Part shown: positions 40,332 through 52,130 of the stretch, piece after piece
How the letters are laid out: each line of letters starts with the position of its first letter
How positions within the stretch are numbered: position 1 is the stretch's first letter
Assembly: GCF_001906925.1 (NCBI RefSeq)
Contig: NZ_MRWQ01000011.1
Span: 1 to 54,535, forward strand
Reading direction: 5' to 3'
Origin: Domibacillus mangrovi
Lineage (GTDB): Bacteria; Bacillota; Bacilli; Bacillales; Domibacillaceae
DNA length: 54,535 nucleotides
Program-made: the position numbers and the translations under genes
The notes under the pieces: generated by a model
Told to the model about the DNA's origin: nothing
What the model saw: only the letters and a program-made list of their open reading frames with translations
Databases searched by the model: none

Positions 40332-40846
40332 TTACTCATTTTGCCGCCGCGGCGCCACTTCTCAAAAATTTCTATTTGTTCTTCACTAAGCGGTATTCGC
40401 GCCTGCGGTTTGTAATAGCTGATCTTATCCAGATTTTTTTCAATCGATTTTTGCATCATATTCAGCTCTGTTAAAAGTTCCCGCGCTGATATGCGGAGAG
40501 CACCCTGTCCGAATACAGCCCACTGCTCCGTGTAGTCGGACGTTGCAACACTCACTTGATCACGAATACTGTTAAGCTCAATCGCCAACTTTTCAATTCG
40601 TTCATCTGCAGTTTCATTTTCCCTTGTAAAAATAACTTCCACTTTTGAATCCCGGTACTTTTTTTCTGTCCCTTTGACAAAATGGGCATCGAAGACAACG
40701 ATAACACGGCAGCCATGTACCCCCTGGTATTCTGCCATCAATTCAATAAGGCGGTCGCGGGCACCGGCAAAATCCGTATCTTTTAACTGGCGCAGTTCCG
40801 GCCAAGCACCGATCATGTTATAGCCGTCTACGAGTAAGATGTCCAT
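40328..40846 (-). CDS. rae1: Ribosome-dependent endoribonuclease Rae1 (YacP)
   Basis: 172-residue NYN/PIN-like protein: MDILLVDGYNMIGAWPEL with the first catalytic aspartate, VVFDAHFVKG, and SVATSDYTEQ. In B. subtilis Rae1 (YacP) enters the ribosomal A site and cuts certain mRNAs during translation. It starts 2 bp after rlmB, the usual neighbour. Confidence 0.9.
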   Translation of the reverse strand: MDILLVDGYNMIGAWPELRQLKDTDFAGARDRLIELMAEYQGVHGCRVIVVFDAHFVKGTEKKYRDSKVEVIFTRENETADERIEKLAIELNSIRDQVSVATSDYTEQWAVFGQGALRISARELLTELNMMQKSIEKNLDKISYYKPQARIPLSEEQIEIFEKWRRGGKMSN

Positions 40847-40848
40847 CG

Positions 40849-41598
40849 TTATTGTCCCAGTGGATGACGCTTCCGGTATACTTCATACATGAGGAGAGAA
40901 GCGGCAACAGACGCATTCAGCGATGTAACATGTCCGCTCATCGGCAGTTGAATTAAAAAATCGCAATTTTCTTTTACAAGGCGGCTCACACCACGCCCTT
41001 CACTGCCGATGACGAGACAGAGCGGCATCGTGCCATCAAGCCGTCGGTAATCTTCCGCACCGGATGCATCCGTTCCTGCAATCCATATTCCCCGCTCTTT
41101 CAGCTCTTCCATCGTTCGGACCAAATTCGTCACGCGGACAACCGGAATGTACTCAATCGCGCCCGTTGATGCTTTCGCCGCTGTCGCAGTTAAGCCGACC
41201 GACCGGCGTTTTGGAATAATAATACCGTGTACACCGACTGCATCAGCTGTTCTCATAATCGAGCCCAGATTATGCGGGTCTTCTAATTCGTCAAGCAGCA
41301 GGAAAAAAGGTGGTTCATCGCTTTCTTTTGCTTTGACAAACAAATCGTCAATTTCTGCATATTGATATGCTGCAACAGAAGCTGCTACACCTTGATGATT
41401 TTCTGGAACAACTTGTTCAATTTTTCTTTTCGGCACAAACTGCACTGGGATACCTGCTTCTTTTGCTTTGTTTAAAATTTGCTGCATCGACCCTTTTTGA
41501 GATCCTTCTTGCACCCATAACTTATTAATATCACGGCCGGACCTTAATGCTTCTAGTACAGGGTTTCGTCCGGCGATCCATTCTTGTTCCTGCGTCAT
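40849..41598 (-). CDS. rlmB: 23S rRNA (guanosine-2'-O-)-methyltransferase RlmB
   Basis: 249-residue SPOUT methyltransferase: an N-terminal L30e-like substrate-binding domain ([16 protein letters not shown]) and the knotted domain with [33 protein letters not shown] and [22 protein letters not shown]. It methylates G2251-type positions of the 23S P loop. Its ATG overlaps the mrnC stop by 4 bases. Confidence 0.92.
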   Translation of the reverse strand: MTQEQEWIAGRNPVLEALRSGRDINKLWVQEGSQKGSMQQILNKAKEAGIPVQFVPKRKIEQVVPENHQGVAASVAAYQYAEIDDLFVKAKESDEPPFFLLLDELEDPHNLGSIMRTADAVGVHGIIIPKRRSVGLTATAAKASTGAIEYIPVVRVTNLVRTMEELKERGIWIAGTDASGAEDYRRLDGTMPLCLVIGSEGRGVSRLVKENCDFLIQLPMSGHVTSLNASVAASLLMYEVYRKRHPLGQ

Positions 41599-42023
41599 GC
41601 ATTTACACTCCCTTTTTCATCGCTGTCGTTTAAAATATTGTAAATCACTTCTTCCATTCGCTCGAGCTGACCGGTTAAAAATAAAAATCCGATTAGCGCT
41701 TCAAACGCGGTGCTATGATTGTACGTCTGTACATCTGTATTTTTCGGTACGTGACCGGACTTTGCATTACGGCCTCGTTTCGCAACATTTACTTCTGTTT
41801 CTGTTAAAAAATCACTTTCAAGCAAACGATGAAGCTGTGCCGATTGTGCTTTGGCAGAGACATAGCGCGTCGAGGCACGGTGAAGATCATTTGGCTTCAC
41901 ACGGCCCGATTCCAGCAAAAATTTCCTTATATATACTTCATACACCGCATCACCCATATATGCAAGTGCCAATCCGTTTAGCTGCTGCGCCTCCTTGAAT
42001 GGTTCCATCAAATTTTTCATCAT
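41595..42023 (-). CDS. mrnC: Mini-ribonuclease III
   Basis: 142 residues: an RNase III catalytic domain without a double-stranded-RNA-binding domain. [16 protein letters not shown] (catalytic Asp) and [13 protein letters not shown] (catalytic Glu) are visible. It matures 23S rRNA termini, with L3 as cofactor in B. subtilis. It is tied to both neighbours by ATGA overlaps, so cysS-mrnC-rlmB are translationally coupled. Confidence 0.94.
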   Translation of the reverse strand: MMKNLMEPFKEAQQLNGLALAYMGDAVYEVYIRKFLLESGRVKPNDLHRASTRYVSAKAQSAQLHRLLESDFLTETEVNVAKRGRNAKSGHVPKNTDVQTYNHSTAFEALIGFLFLTGQLERMEEVIYNILNDSDEKGSVNA

Positions 42024-43417
42024 CCACGTCTCCAGCGAATGCCCTGCGCTGTATCTTCCAAAATAATGTTTAACTCTTTTAGATGGTCGCGTATTTCATC
42101 GGCACGGGCAAAATCACGGTCTTTTCGCGCCTGAGTGCGCTGTTCAATCAAGTCTTCAACCTCTTCATCGAGCAGTTGCTCGCTTTGAATTGAAAGTCCG
42201 AGCACAAAGAGCATATCATCATATTTCGACAAAAATGAATCGATGACTGCTGTAGATGTATGTGGCTCAAGTAAGTACACATTCGCATCTTTCGATAAAT
42301 CAAATAAAATGGAGATCGCGTTCGCTGTATTAAAGTCGTCATCCATTTCAGCGAGGAAGCGGGCATGATGGACATTGATTTTTTCAAGCCATTGATCGTT
42401 GTTTTCTGCCAAATTGGTGCTGGACTGCTTACGGTGCTTTACATTTTCATACGCCGTTTTTATACGTTCAAGTGAAGCGGCTGCACTGTCAAGTAATTCT
42501 TTATTGTAGTTAATCGGATGACGATAATGAACCGATAGCATGAAAAAACGCAGTACTTGTGGATCAATTACTTTAATAATGTCGTGAACGAGTACGAAAT
42601 TGCCAAGTGATTTTGACATTTTTTCATTATCGATATTGATATAACCGTTATGAAGCCAGTAGCGGGCAAATGGTTTGCCAGTCAGTGCTTCTGACTGGGC
42701 AATTTCATTTTCATGATGCGGGAAGGCTAAGTCCTGTCCTCCAGCGTGAATATCGATTGAATCCCCTAAGTATTTACGTGCCATTGCTGAACATTCAATA
42801 TGCCAGCCTGGCCGTCCCGCTCCCCACGGACTTTCCCATGAAACCTCGCCGTTCTTAGCTGTTTTCCATAAAACAAAATCAAGTGCATCATCTTTCTTTT
42901 CACCAGCACCAATACGGGCGCCGACTTTCAGCTCATCAATTGACTGATGAGACAGCTTTCCATAGCCGTTAAATTGACGGGTACGGTAATATACATCACC
43001 GCCTGATTCATAGGCGAATCCCTTTTCAACGAGCTGTTTGATAAATTCAACAATTAATTCAATATTTTCAGTCACACGTGGGTGAACATCTGCTTTTTGG
43101 CACCCGAGCGCTTGTGTATCTTCAAAGTATGCGTTAATAAAACGCTCTGCAATAACCGGCACTTCTTCACCAAGTTCATTAGCAGCGCGAATTAATTTAT
43201 CATCTACGTCTGTAAAGTTAGAAACATAGTTCACATCGTATCCACGATATTGCAGATGACGGCGCACTGTATCAAATACGATGGCCGGGCGGGCGTTACC
43301 AATATGAATATAATTGTATACGGTCGGACCACATACGTACATTTTCACTTTTCCCTCATCAATTGGGATAAATTCTTCTTTTTTCCGTGTAAGTGTGTTA
43401 TACATCATTATGGGCAT
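42020..43417 (-). CDS. cysS: Cysteinyl-tRNA synthetase
   Basis: 465-residue class I synthetase: HIGH-type [21 protein letters not shown], zinc ligands [18 protein letters not shown] and the HHENE motif. It charges tRNA-Cys. Its start overlaps the end of cysE by 10 bp, and both follow a T-box with a UGC specifier, so serine acetyltransferase and CysRS respond together to uncharged tRNA-Cys. Confidence 0.96.
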   Translation of the reverse strand: MPIMMYNTLTRKKEEFIPIDEGKVKMYVCGPTVYNYIHIGNARPAIVFDTVRRHLQYRGYDVNYVSNFTDVDDKLIRAANELGEEVPVIAERFINAYFEDTQALGCQKADVHPRVTENIELIVEFIKQLVEKGFAYESGGDVYYRTRQFNGYGKLSHQSIDELKVGARIGAGEKKDDALDFVLWKTAKNGEVSWESPWGAGRPGWHIECSAMARKYLGDSIDIHAGGQDLAFPHHENEIAQSEALTGKPFARYWLHNGYINIDNEKMSKSLGNFVLVHDIIKVIDPQVLRFFMLSVHYRHPINYNKELLDSAAASLERIKTAYENVKHRKQSSTNLAENNDQWLEKINVHHARFLAEMDDDFNTANAISILFDLSKDANVYLLEPHTSTAVIDSFLSKYDDMLFVLGLSIQSEQLLDEEVEDLIEQRTQARKDRDFARADEIRDHLKELNIILEDTAQGIRWRRG

Positions 43418-44064
43418 TGCTTCTGATCCCCTTTCTTCGTTTCATCCAATTCCTTTTTCAAACGGACAATTTCCATTTCTATACTATTCAGCCGGTCTGC
43501 CACTGGATCCGGGAGATTGCGGTGATTTAAATCCTTTTCGACTTTCCGGCCATTTTGAACAACAATCCGCCCTGGAATACCTACAACTGTCGAATTTTGC
43601 GGCACATCTTTCAAAACAACAGAACCAGCACCAATTCTCGCATCTTCTCCAACGGTAATCGAACCGAGTACTTTTGCACCTGTGGCGACCAAGGCACCAT
43701 CCTTCAGCGTTGGATGACGTTTCCCTTTTTCTTTTCCAGTCCCACCGAGCGTGACCCCCTGATAGAGTGTCACATTGTTCCCGATTTCACACGTTTCACC
43801 GATGACAACACCCATGCCATGATCAATAAACAGTCGACGCCCAATACGAGCACCCGGATGAATTTCAATACCTGTAAAAAAGCGGCTAATTTGTGAAATA
43901 ACTCGTGCAATAAAATAAAATTTACGCTTATAAAAACCATGTGCAAGACGATGAGACCATATTGCATGCAGACCCGAATACGTTAAAATAACTTCCAAGT
44001 AGCTTCGTGCAGCAGGATCCTGTTCAAATATGATATCAATGTCTTCTTTTAGCACTTTAAACAA
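43408..44064 (-). CDS. cysE: Serine O-acetyltransferase
   Basis: 218 residues: an N-terminal helical domain ([34 protein letters not shown]) and a left-handed beta-helix of hexapeptide repeats ([28 protein letters not shown]). It makes O-acetylserine, the cysteine precursor. TTG 44064 gives [10 protein letters not shown], aligned to B. subtilis, with GAGGAGG 7 bases upstream. The upstream TTG at 44082 has no ribosome site. Confidence 0.94.
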   Translation of the reverse strand: MFKVLKEDIDIIFEQDPAARSYLEVILTYSGLHAIWSHRLAHGFYKRKFYFIARVISQISRFFTGIEIHPGARIGRRLFIDHGMGVVIGETCEIGNNVTLYQGVTLGGTGKEKGKRHPTLKDGALVATGAKVLGSITVGEDARIGAGSVVLKDVPQNSTVVGIPGRIVVQNGRKVEKDLNHRNLPDPVADRLNSIEMEIVRLKKELDETKKGDQKQCP

Positions 44065-44099
44065 TGTTGCTCCTCCTCTCAAATACTAAATTCAGACAT

Positions 44100-44340
44100 A
44101 CAAAAAACGCCTCTGAAAGACAGAGACGTATTAAAACGCGGTTCCACTCTGTTTGAAAAACAGCATAGCTATTTTTCCAACTTGACTTGTTAACGGGTTA
44201 GACCCGCCTCCGCTTACTTGTATGTTCAGCGGCGGACTCAGAGGGGCACTTCTGCAAACAGAAAGGCCTAAACCGCTCTCAGCCGGGTGACGGTTCTCTC
44301 TGAAAGGCATCTGTTGCATACTTTTCCTCTTCAACGTTTT
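44100..44340 (-). promoter_or_regulatory. T-box leader, probably cysteine-specific
   Basis: On the minus strand the T-box sequence AGAGTGGAACCGCG (44137-44150) is followed by a terminator ACGTCTCTG / CAGAGGCGT (44107-44129) with TTTTTTG. Upstream is a long stem I whose base pairs TCAGAG with CTCTGA. Directly before that 3' arm stands GAAGTGCC, so the specifier is most likely UGC (44246-44248), cysteine. Uncharged tRNA-Cys would stabilise the antiterminator and allow cysE-cysS expression. Confidence 0.93.
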
Positions 44341-44355
44341 TTGTATATATACTCT

Positions 44356-44383
44356 ATTATATACCGACCATCCTTTTAATCAA
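44356..44383 (-). promoter_or_regulatory. cysES promoter (sigma-A)
   Basis: TTGATT (44378-44383), 16-base spacer, TATAAT (44356-44361) on the minus strand. The -35 box overlaps the gltX stop, and the start lies just before the T-box. Confidence 0.8.
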
Positions 44384-45836
44384 GAACGGCATTTAGCCTT
44401 TTCAAAATTTTTTCTTTTCCAAGCAGTTCAATTGCCTTTGGTAAATCCGGACCATGTGTTTGACCGGTCACCGCTGCGCGAATCGGCATAAAAAGTTTTT
44501 TTCCTTTATAGCCTGTTTCTTTTTGAACGTCTTTCATTGCTTTTTTCACACCATCTGCTTCAAATGGTTCAAGGACTAATACCCTTTCAGCAAATGAACG
44601 AAGTACTTCTGGAACCTGCTCTTCAGAAAGTACTTCTTTCGCTTCCCCTTCATATAAAACGTCCTCTTTGAAAAACATATCCGACAGTTGAACAATTTCC
44701 GCACCGAAGCTCATTTTTTCTTGATATAACGCGATTAGACTTGTCACCCATTCTTCTCGTTTTGGAGAAAGCACCTTTTCAATCAATCCCTCTTTGATAA
44801 GATGAGGCCGCGCTAGTTCTACTACACGCTCAATCGATTGTTCCTTCATATACTGATTGTTCATCCAAAGAAGCTTTTGCTTATCGAAAAAGGCTGGCGA
44901 TTTCGATAGTCGATTCGCATCAAAACCTTCAATAATTTGTTCTTTCGTAAAGATCTCTTCTTCCTCTTTCGGTGACCAGCCCAGCAAGGTAATAAAATTC
45001 AAAAGGGCTTCCGGTAAATATCCAAGCTCTTTGTATTGTTCAATAAACTGAATGATCGATTCGTCACGCTTGCTCAATTTTTTCCGGTTTTCGTTGACTA
45101 TTAATGTCATATGGCCAAAAACAGGTGATTCAAAGCCGAGTGCTTTGTAAATTAAAAGCTGCTTTGGCGTATTTGAAATGTGATCATCTCCACGAAGAAC
45201 GTGCGTCATTTTCATTAAATGATCGTCGATGGCAACGGCAAAATTGTAAGTTGGTGTTCCATCTTGCTTGACGATGACAAAGTCGCCGCCAATGCCGTCT
45301 GAATCAAATGATACGTTTCCTTTCACCATATCGTCAAAGGCTATCGTTTCACCTTCAAGAACAAGGAATCGGATGCTTGGACGTCGTCCCTCGACTTCGA
45401 GTACCGCCTGCTCTTCTTGCGTCAAGTTACGGCATTTCCCAGAATATCCGGCAATTTCATTGCGCTCTTGCTGCGCTTCCCGTTCCGCTTCAAGTTCTTC
45501 CGTTGTGCAGTAGCATTTATATGCTTTTCCTTCTTCTAGAAGCTGCTCGTAATATTTTTTGTACAAATCATTACGTTCTGATTGGCGATATGGACCGTAA
45601 TCGCCACCTTCATCCGGCCCTTCATCCCAATCGATGCCGAGCCACTTTAAGTATTGAAGCTGACTTTCTTCGCCGCCTTCAATATTTCGCTTTTGATCTG
45701 TATCCTCGATGCGGATAATAAATTTTCCGCCCAGGTTACGTGCATATAAGTAATTAAAAAGTGCTGTTCGTGCGTTGCCAATATGAAGATGTCCGGTTGG
45801 ACTTGGCGCATAACGAACTCGTACTTCATTTGCCAT
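44376..45836 (-). CDS. gltX: Glutamyl-tRNA synthetase
   Basis: 486-residue class I synthetase: [23 protein letters not shown] (HIGH), KLSKRDESI (KMSKS-type) and a helical anticodon-binding C-terminal part. In Bacilli it is non-discriminating and also charges tRNA-Gln, with correction by GatCAB. ATG 45836 is chosen over 45854 because GGAGGG lies between them, 9 bases before the later ATG. It follows ispF by only 30 bp. Confidence 0.95.
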   Translation of the reverse strand: MANEVRVRYAPSPTGHLHIGNARTALFNYLYARNLGGKFIIRIEDTDQKRNIEGGEESQLQYLKWLGIDWDEGPDEGGDYGPYRQSERNDLYKKYYEQLLEEGKAYKCYCTTEELEAEREAQQERNEIAGYSGKCRNLTQEEQAVLEVEGRRPSIRFLVLEGETIAFDDMVKGNVSFDSDGIGGDFVIVKQDGTPTYNFAVAIDDHLMKMTHVLRGDDHISNTPKQLLIYKALGFESPVFGHMTLIVNENRKKLSKRDESIIQFIEQYKELGYLPEALLNFITLLGWSPKEEEEIFTKEQIIEGFDANRLSKSPAFFDKQKLLWMNNQYMKEQSIERVVELARPHLIKEGLIEKVLSPKREEWVTSLIALYQEKMSFGAEIVQLSDMFFKEDVLYEGEAKEVLSEEQVPEVLRSFAERVLVLEPFEADGVKKAMKDVQKETGYKGKKLFMPIRAAVTGQTHGPDLPKAIELLGKEKILKRLNAVLD

Positions 45837-45866
45837 AATTATGTACCCTCCCATGTTGTTTTATGC

Positions 45867-46343
45867 TTATTTTTTTACTAAAAGGATTGCAGCTTGTGAT
45901 GCAATGCCTTCTCCACGTCCCGGAAATCCAAGTTTTTCAGTGGTCGTTGCTTTCACATTGACCTGACTTACATCCGCTTCTAACAGTTCTGCGATGCGCA
46001 TCTGCATATCGCCAATGTATGGAGCCATTTTTGGCTTTTCTGCAATAATGGTACAGTCAATGTTACCGAGTTTATAGCCTTTTTCTTTTACCATCACCCA
46101 TACGTGTTCAAGCAACTTCGCTGAATCTGCATCTTTAAATGCTTCATCTGTGTCTGGAAAATGACGGCCAATATCGCCCTCTCCTACGGCGCCAAGGCAC
46201 GCATCTGCCACTGTATGCAAAAGCACGTCTGCATCTGAATGACCGATCAGCCCCTTTTCATATGGAATCTTAATACCGCCTATAATAAGCGGGCGTCCTT
46301 CTGTTAGCTGATGAACATCAAATCCTTGTCCAATTCGAAACAT
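45867..46343 (-). CDS. ispF: 2-C-methyl-D-erythritol 2,4-cyclodiphosphate synthase
   Basis: 158 residues: [12 protein letters not shown] (metal-binding Asp and His), [18 protein letters not shown] and the C-terminal [20 protein letters not shown]. It catalyses the fifth step of the MEP pathway to isoprenoids. It lies 6 bp after ispD. Confidence 0.96.
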   Translation of the reverse strand: MFRIGQGFDVHQLTEGRPLIIGGIKIPYEKGLIGHSDADVLLHTVADACLGAVGEGDIGRHFPDTDEAFKDADSAKLLEHVWVMVKEKGYKLGNIDCTIIAEKPKMAPYIGDMQMRIAELLEADVSQVNVKATTTEKLGFPGRGEGIASQAAILLVKK

Positions 46344-46349
46344 AAATAA

Positions 46350-47045
46350 TTACACCTGACTTTCGTTTCTTTTCGCAATGATCGCCCGGGCAAAATATAA
46401 GTCTTCCGGTGTCGTCAATTTAATATTATCATAATCACTTTCAACAATTTGAACCGGGTGACCGGTTCGTTCGACAAGCGATGACTCATCTGTGCCTAGA
46501 AACTGCTCTTCTTCCGCTTTTTGCTGAGCGGATACTAAAACAGCCGTCTGAAATGCCTGCGGTGTCTGAACCGACCATAGATTAGACCGATCAACCGTCT
46601 GTGACACAGTGTCGCCTTCCACTTGTTTAATTGTATCTTTCACCTGAACTGCTGCAATGGCTGCTCCTGTACTGCTTGCACTTTTGGTGAGTCTTGCAAT
46701 CGTTTCTGGCGTGATAAATGGTCTAGCGCCGTCGTGAACGAGCACAATGTCTATTTCCGGTGGGAGCATTTTTAAGCCACTGTATACACTATGCTGGCGT
46801 TCCTTACCACCTGTCGCAAATGCATATACTTTTTGTATGTTGTACGTCAAAAGAAGCTGTTCAAATTCGAATCGCTCGTCTGGATGAATAGATAACACAA
46901 TTCCTTCGCATGAAGGATCTGCTTCAAACACAGCAAGCGTATGAATAATCACAGGCTTTCCTTCGAGTTCAAGCAACAATTTATTGCGGTCCGCTCTCAT
47001 GCGTTTTCCTTTTCCGGCAGCTGGAATCACGACAAAGTAATTCAT
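46350..47045 (-). CDS. ispD: 2-C-methyl-D-erythritol 4-phosphate cytidylyltransferase
   Basis: 231 residues: nucleotide-binding VIPAAGKGKRMRADRNKLLLEL, VLVHDGARPF and LVERTGHPVQIVESDYDNIKLTTPEDL. It makes CDP-methylerythritol, the substrate chain leading to IspF. ATG 47045 (MNYFVVIPAAG) matches the family; the sixteen further codons upstream overlap the end of yacL. Confidence 0.95.
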   Translation of the reverse strand: MNYFVVIPAAGKGKRMRADRNKLLLELEGKPVIIHTLAVFEADPSCEGIVLSIHPDERFEFEQLLLTYNIQKVYAFATGGKERQHSVYSGLKMLPPEIDIVLVHDGARPFITPETIARLTKSASSTGAAIAAVQVKDTIKQVEGDTVSQTVDRSNLWSVQTPQAFQTAVLVSAQQKAEEEQFLGTDESSLVERTGHPVQIVESDYDNIKLTTPEDLYFARAIIAKRNESQV

Positions 47046-47070
47046 TCGTTCAAACCCTTTCCTTTTTCCA

Positions 47071-48153
47071 TCATGCGTGTTTTGGTTTTGCAAAAATCAT
47101 CCGTCCGGCTGATGTTTGCAATACGCTTGTGACGACAACATCGATTTGTTTTCCAATTAAATCGCGGCCGTCTTCTACAACAATCATCGTACCATCATCG
47201 AGATAAGCAACGCCCTGGCGCTGTTCTTTTCCGTCTTTAATAACGAGCACATGCATTTCTTCCCCGGGAATAACGACTGGTTTTACTGCGTTTGCAAGAT
47301 CGTTAATATTCAAAACTGGTACTTTTTGAAATTCACAAACTTTGTTTAAGTTAAAATCATTTGTAACTACAATACCGCCAATGTCTTTCGCAAGTTTAAC
47401 GAGTTTCGAATCTACTTCGTGAACGTCTTCATAATCCTTTTCAGTCATTTCCACGTCAATTGGGATTTCTTTTTGCATCCGGTTCAAAATATCAAGCCCG
47501 CGACGTCCTTTCGTTCTCTTTAGCGTATCAGACGAATCAGCAATATGCTGTAATTCTTCGAGAACGAATTGAGGAATGACAATCGTACCATCTAGAAACC
47601 CCGTGTCACAAATGTCAGCAATTCGACCATCAATAATCACACTCGTATCCAAAATTTTGAAGGACTTAGCAGGTAGTAAAGGCAATACTTCTTCAGACTG
47701 GATGTCTTTTCGCTTTAGTCCTTTATTGGATGAAAAAAATGAGGTTAATTCATCGCGACGTTTAAAACCGAATTGAATACCGAGATAGCCAAGAGCAATT
47801 GTTAGAAGGATCGGTACAACAGTATTGACGATTGGCAATTGAAGCTGTGCAAGCGGAATACCGACTAAAATAGCGACAAGCAGTCCGAGTACTAAACCGA
47901 GACCGCCCATTAAAATATCCGTAAGCGGTGCATTAACGATGCGGTCTTCAATCCATTTAATAAATTCCACAATATAATCCACTGCCCAAAACGTCAGTAA
48001 ATAAAAAAACAGTGCACCTAATAATGCAGTGATGTATGGATTATTAATAAGCGGATAATTAATATGAAAATAATGGAATAAGTCCGAAATAAGAAATACG
48101 CCAAGCGTACCACCTAAAATAATGAATCCACCCTGTACAAGGCGCTTTAACAT
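47071..48153 (-). CDS. yacL: Membrane PIN/TRAM domain protein YacL
   Basis: 360 residues: four membrane helices (about residues 1-135), a PIN nuclease-like domain with acidic positions [29 protein letters not shown] and TNDFNLNK, and a C-terminal TRAM RNA-binding domain (about 290-355). Its substrate is not known. In B. subtilis disA stands between radA and yacL; here only 90 bp do. Confidence 0.88.
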   Translation of the reverse strand: MLKRLVQGGFIILGGTLGVFLISDLFHYFHINYPLINNPYITALLGALFFYLLTFWAVDYIVEFIKWIEDRIVNAPLTDILMGGLGLVLGLLVAILVGIPLAQLQLPIVNTVVPILLTIALGYLGIQFGFKRRDELTSFFSSNKGLKRKDIQSEEVLPLLPAKSFKILDTSVIIDGRIADICDTGFLDGTIVIPQFVLEELQHIADSSDTLKRTKGRRGLDILNRMQKEIPIDVEMTEKDYEDVHEVDSKLVKLAKDIGGIVVTNDFNLNKVCEFQKVPVLNINDLANAVKPVVIPGEEMHVLVIKDGKEQRQGVAYLDDGTMIVVEDGRDLIGKQIDVVVTSVLQTSAGRMIFAKPKHA

Positions 48154-48243
48154 GTTTATTTCACCTCCCTATTCTTTTTATTATAAACACGTTTTGGGCA
48201 CCGCGCTATTATTACGCAACTGAAACGCATTTAGTTCCATTTT

Positions 48244-49614
48244 TTATTTTCCAAAAATGATTTTTAATGCTTCATTAACAGTCGACACACCCACAATTTC
48301 CAAACCAGTTGGAGCTTTCCATCCACCGATATTATTTGCAGGTATGACAAGGCGCGTAAAACCTAGTTTTGCCGCTTCGTTTACACGCTGTTCAATACGC
48401 GACACACGCCGCACTTCACCCGTCAGCCCAACCTCACCGATTAAACAATCAGCTGCGCCAGTCGGTTCGTCACGGAAACTTGAGGCAATACTGACAGCAA
48501 TGGCTAAGTCAATCGCCGGCTCATCCAATTTTACACCACCCGCTACTTTTAAGTACGCATCTTGATTTTGCAACAACAGTCCGACCCGCTTTTCCAGAAC
48601 AGCCATAATGAGCGTTACCCGATTATGATCCATTCCCGTCGCCATTCGCCTCGGATTGCCAAATACAGTTGGGGCAATAAGTGCTTGTATCTCAACAAGT
48701 ACCGGTCTTGTCCCTTCCATTGATGCGACGACCGTAGAACCAGATGTCCCCTGCGTTCGTTCTTCGAGAAAAATTTCCGATGGATTTGCGACTTCTTCTA
48801 GACCGATCTCTTTCATTTCAAAAATACCCATCTCATTCGTGGAACCAAACCGGTTTTTTACCGCGCGCAAAATACGGTATGTATGATGACGTTCTCCTTC
48901 AAAATACAACACCGTATCCACCATATGCTCAAGTAAACGGGGTCCGGCAATCGAGCCTTCTTTCGTCACGTGACCGACGATAAAAATGGCAATGCCGTTC
49001 ATTTTTGCAATTCGCATCAGCTCAGCTGTACATTCACGCACTTGGGAGACGCTTCCGGGTGCCGATGTCACTTCTGGATGATGAATCGTTTGAATGGAAT
49101 CGATAATGACAAACTCCGGCTTCATTTCTTCAATCGCTGAATGAATAAGCTGTAAGTTGGTTTCTGCATATATATAAAGACTTTCATTATTTATATTCAT
49201 TCGAGATGCCCGCATTTTCGTCTGTTTCACAGACTCTTCCCCTGAGATATACAATACACTGCTTCCTTTTGATGAAAGTTGAGAGGATACTTGCAAAAGA
49301 AGCGTCGATTTTCCTATACCTGGATCACCGCCAATTAAGACAAGTGAACCTGGAACGACACCACCCCCGAGCACACGGTTAAATTCTTTTAACCCTGTTT
49401 CAACGCGAGGCTCTTGTGCAGTCTCCACATCAATGAGACGTGATGGTTTAGCCATCATTGTCTCTGTGTGCATAAATGTCCGTTTCGGCGTCCCGGTAAT
49501 GGCCGTTTCCTCCACCATCTGATTCCACTCACCACACCCAGGGCATTTCCCCATCCATTTTGCAGATTCATAGCCACATGAACCACAAACGAATTTTGTT
49601 TTCTTTTTAGCCAA
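48244..49614 (-). CDS. radA: DNA repair protein RadA (Sms)
   Basis: 456 residues: an N-terminal zinc finger [21 protein letters not shown], a RecA-like domain with Walker [11 protein letters not shown], the RadA-specific KNRFGSTNE and a C-terminal Lon-protease-like domain. It drives branch migration in recombination. TTG 49614 (MAKKKTKF) is preferred: GGAG lies 9 bases before it but only 2-3 before ATG 49620. A terminator precedes it, so it may be partly separated from clpC. Confidence 0.93.
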   Translation of the reverse strand: MAKKKTKFVCGSCGYESAKWMGKCPGCGEWNQMVEETAITGTPKRTFMHTETMMAKPSRLIDVETAQEPRVETGLKEFNRVLGGGVVPGSLVLIGGDPGIGKSTLLLQVSSQLSSKGSSVLYISGEESVKQTKMRASRMNINNESLYIYAETNLQLIHSAIEEMKPEFVIIDSIQTIHHPEVTSAPGSVSQVRECTAELMRIAKMNGIAIFIVGHVTKEGSIAGPRLLEHMVDTVLYFEGERHHTYRILRAVKNRFGSTNEMGIFEMKEIGLEEVANPSEIFLEERTQGTSGSTVVASMEGTRPVLVEIQALIAPTVFGNPRRMATGMDHNRVTLIMAVLEKRVGLLLQNQDAYLKVAGGVKLDEPAIDLAIAVSIASSFRDEPTGAADCLIGEVGLTGEVRRVSRIEQRVNEAAKLGFTRLVIPANNIGGWKAPTGLEIVGVSTVNEALKIIFGK

Positions 49615-49641
49615 AATCATGTTCTCCTTTCAAATGAAAAA

Positions 49642-49665
49642 CAGCGGGTCTACATAGACCCGCTG
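49642..49665 (-). terminator. Terminator after clpC
   Basis: CAGCGGGTCT and AGACCCGCTG form a perfect 10-bp stem with a four-base loop, followed on the minus strand by TTTTTCATTTG. It ends ctsR-mcsA-mcsB-clpC. It is 28 bp from the radA start, so radA is expressed by read-through or from a promoter inside clpC. Confidence 0.9.
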
Positions 49666-49673
49666 CATAAAAT

Positions 49674-52112
49674 TTACGACAAGGATCCAGCTGCTGTGCG
49701 AACCATAAACTCGCCTTTTTCATCAACATCAACTGTCACTTGCTGGCCTGTTAAGACATTGCCTTTTAGTAACTCCTCTGAAAGCCGGTCTTCTACTTGT
49801 TTTTGTAGGGCGCGGCGCAACGGGCGTGCACCATAATCTGGATCATACCCTTCATCAGCAATTTTTTCTTTTGCCTTCTCTGTCAATTCAACAATAATAT
49901 CCTGCTCTTTCAGTCGCTTCGTCAATTGATTTGCCATCAATGTCACAATTTCTTTCAAATGTTTCTTTTCAAGTGCGTGGAAAACAATAATCTCATCGAT
50001 ACGGTTTAGGAACTCGGGACGGAAAGCCCGTTTCAATTCATCCATCACTTTCCCTTTCATATCTTTAAAATCTTGTGCTGTATCTTGAATGTTAAAACCG
50101 ACGTATTTATTTTTTTGCAATGACTGTGCGCCAACGTTAGATGTCATAATAATGACCGTATTACGGAAATCAACTGTGCGACCTTTTGAATCAGTTAAGC
50201 GGCCATCTTCAAGAACTTGAAGTAAAATATTAAACACATCCGGATGTGCTTTTTCAATTTCATCAAGCAAGATAACTGAATACGGTTTACGGCGAATTTT
50301 CTCGGTTAACTGACCGCCCTCTTCATATCCTACATAACCTGGAGGCGAGCCAACAAGGCGCGACGTCGAATGCTTCTCCATGTATTCTGACATATCAATA
50401 CGGATCATTGCATCTTCATCGCCAAACATCGATTCAGCAAGAGCTTTAGCAAGTTCTGTTTTCCCGACACCTGTCGGACCGAGAAAAATAAACGAACCAA
50501 TCGGGCGCTTCGGATCTTTCAAACCTGCACGCGCACGGCGAACGGCTTTCGAAATCGACGTGACCGCTTCTTCCTGACCAATCAAACGAGAATGAAGAAT
50601 GTCTTCCAAATTCAACAAACGATCTGTTTCTGTCTGCGCCAGTTTAGAAACAGGAATCCCTGTCCAGCTCGATACGACCATTGCGATATCTTCCATCGTT
50701 ACTTCACTGTTTTCCGTTCCCTGTTTTTCTTTCCAACTGTTTTTTGTCTGCTCGAGCTCTTCACGCAATTTTTGCTCTGCATCGCGTAAAGAAGCAGCTT
50801 TTTCAAATTCCTGACCTTGAACAGCCGAATCCTTTTCATTTTTGAGTGCCTCAAGTTTTACCTCGAGCTCTTTCAAGTTAGGAGGTGTCGTAAAGGAACG
50901 AAGACGTACCTTTGAACCTGCTTCATCAATTAAATCAATTGCTTTGTCCGGTAAGAAACGGTCAGAAATGTACCGATCTGACATTTTCACAGCTGCTTCA
51001 ATCGCTTCATCCAGAATCGCAACACGATGATGCGCTTCATAGCGGTCACGTAATCCATTTAAAATTTGAATAGATTCATCAAGTGTCGGCTCGTCTACTT
51101 GAATCGGCTGGAATCGGCGCTCAAGTGCTGCATCTTTCTCGATATACTTCCGGTATTCATCAAGCGTTGTTGCACCAATACACTGTAGCTCTCCGCGTGC
51201 TAGAGATGGTTTCAAAATGTTTGATGCATCAATTGCACCTTCTGCACCACCTGCACCAATTAATGTATGCAGCTCATCAATGAACAAAATAATATTGCCC
51301 GCCTGACGGATTTCATCCATTACTTTTTTCAAACGATCTTCAAATTCCCCACGATATTTTGTTCCGGCAACAACCGTTCCCATGTCAAGTGTCATCACAC
51401 GTTTACCACGCAGCGTTTCTGGCACTTCATTATTAATGATTTGCTGAGCAAGACCCTCTGCAATCGCTGTTTTACCAACGCCTGGTTCACCGATCAAGAC
51501 CGGATTATTTTTCGTTCGGCGGCTCAGCACTTCAATGACGCGTTGAATTTCTTTGCCTCGCCCAATGACTGGATCAAGGCTTCCCTCACGAGCAATAACG
51601 GTTAAATCTCGTGCCAAACCATCAAGTGTTGGAGTGCTTACATTCGATGCCTGACCGCCCTGTGTTCCACCAGCCTCACTGCTTCCGAGTAATTGAAGTA
51701 CTTGCTGGCGTGCCTTATTTAAGCTCACACCAAGGTTTCCAAGTACACGTGCGGCTACACCCTCTCCTTCACGGATCAAACCAAGCAAAATATGCTCTGT
51801 ACCTACGTAAGAATGGCCTAATTTACGTGCTTCATCCATTGATAGCTCAATTACTTTTTTCGCACGCGGCGTATAATGAACGGTTTTCGAAGCTCCGTCG
51901 CCTTTTCCGATTAACTCTTCTACTTCTTCCTGAATTTTTTCAGCACTAAGACCTAAACCATAAAGGGCTTTCGCAGCAATGCCTTCTCCTTCACGAACGA
52001 GACCTAGCAAAATATGTTCCGTACCAATGTTGCTGTGACCCAGCCGGATGGCTTCTTCCTGTGCCAGTGCCAATACTTTCTGAGCTCTCTCCGTAAAACG
52101 ACCAAACATCAT
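49674..52112 (-). CDS. clpC: ATP-dependent Clp protease ATPase subunit ClpC
   Basis: 812-residue HSP100 protein: a Clp-N double repeat, first AAA domain ([14 protein letters not shown]), a middle domain with coiled coil (about 410-480), second AAA domain ([14 protein letters not shown]) and the ClpP-binding NKYVGFN loop region. It unfolds proteins marked by phospho-arginine (McsB) or brought by MecA for ClpP. ATG 52112 has AAGGGGG 8 bases ahead; ATG 52118 is too close to it. Confidence 0.97.
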   Translation of the reverse strand: MMFGRFTERAQKVLALAQEEAIRLGHSNIGTEHILLGLVREGEGIAAKALYGLGLSAEKIQEEVEELIGKGDGASKTVHYTPRAKKVIELSMDEARKLGHSYVGTEHILLGLIREGEGVAARVLGNLGVSLNKARQQVLQLLGSSEAGGTQGGQASNVSTPTLDGLARDLTVIAREGSLDPVIGRGKEIQRVIEVLSRRTKNNPVLIGEPGVGKTAIAEGLAQQIINNEVPETLRGKRVMTLDMGTVVAGTKYRGEFEDRLKKVMDEIRQAGNIILFIDELHTLIGAGGAEGAIDASNILKPSLARGELQCIGATTLDEYRKYIEKDAALERRFQPIQVDEPTLDESIQILNGLRDRYEAHHRVAILDEAIEAAVKMSDRYISDRFLPDKAIDLIDEAGSKVRLRSFTTPPNLKELEVKLEALKNEKDSAVQGQEFEKAASLRDAEQKLREELEQTKNSWKEKQGTENSEVTMEDIAMVVSSWTGIPVSKLAQTETDRLLNLEDILHSRLIGQEEAVTSISKAVRRARAGLKDPKRPIGSFIFLGPTGVGKTELAKALAESMFGDEDAMIRIDMSEYMEKHSTSRLVGSPPGYVGYEEGGQLTEKIRRKPYSVILLDEIEKAHPDVFNILLQVLEDGRLTDSKGRTVDFRNTVIIMTSNVGAQSLQKNKYVGFNIQDTAQDFKDMKGKVMDELKRAFRPEFLNRIDEIIVFHALEKKHLKEIVTLMANQLTKRLKEQDIIVELTEKAKEKIADEGYDPDYGARPLRRALQKQVEDRLSEELLKGNVLTGQQVTVDVDEKGEFMVRTAAGSLS

Positions 52113-52130
52113 ATTCATTTCCCCCTTATA

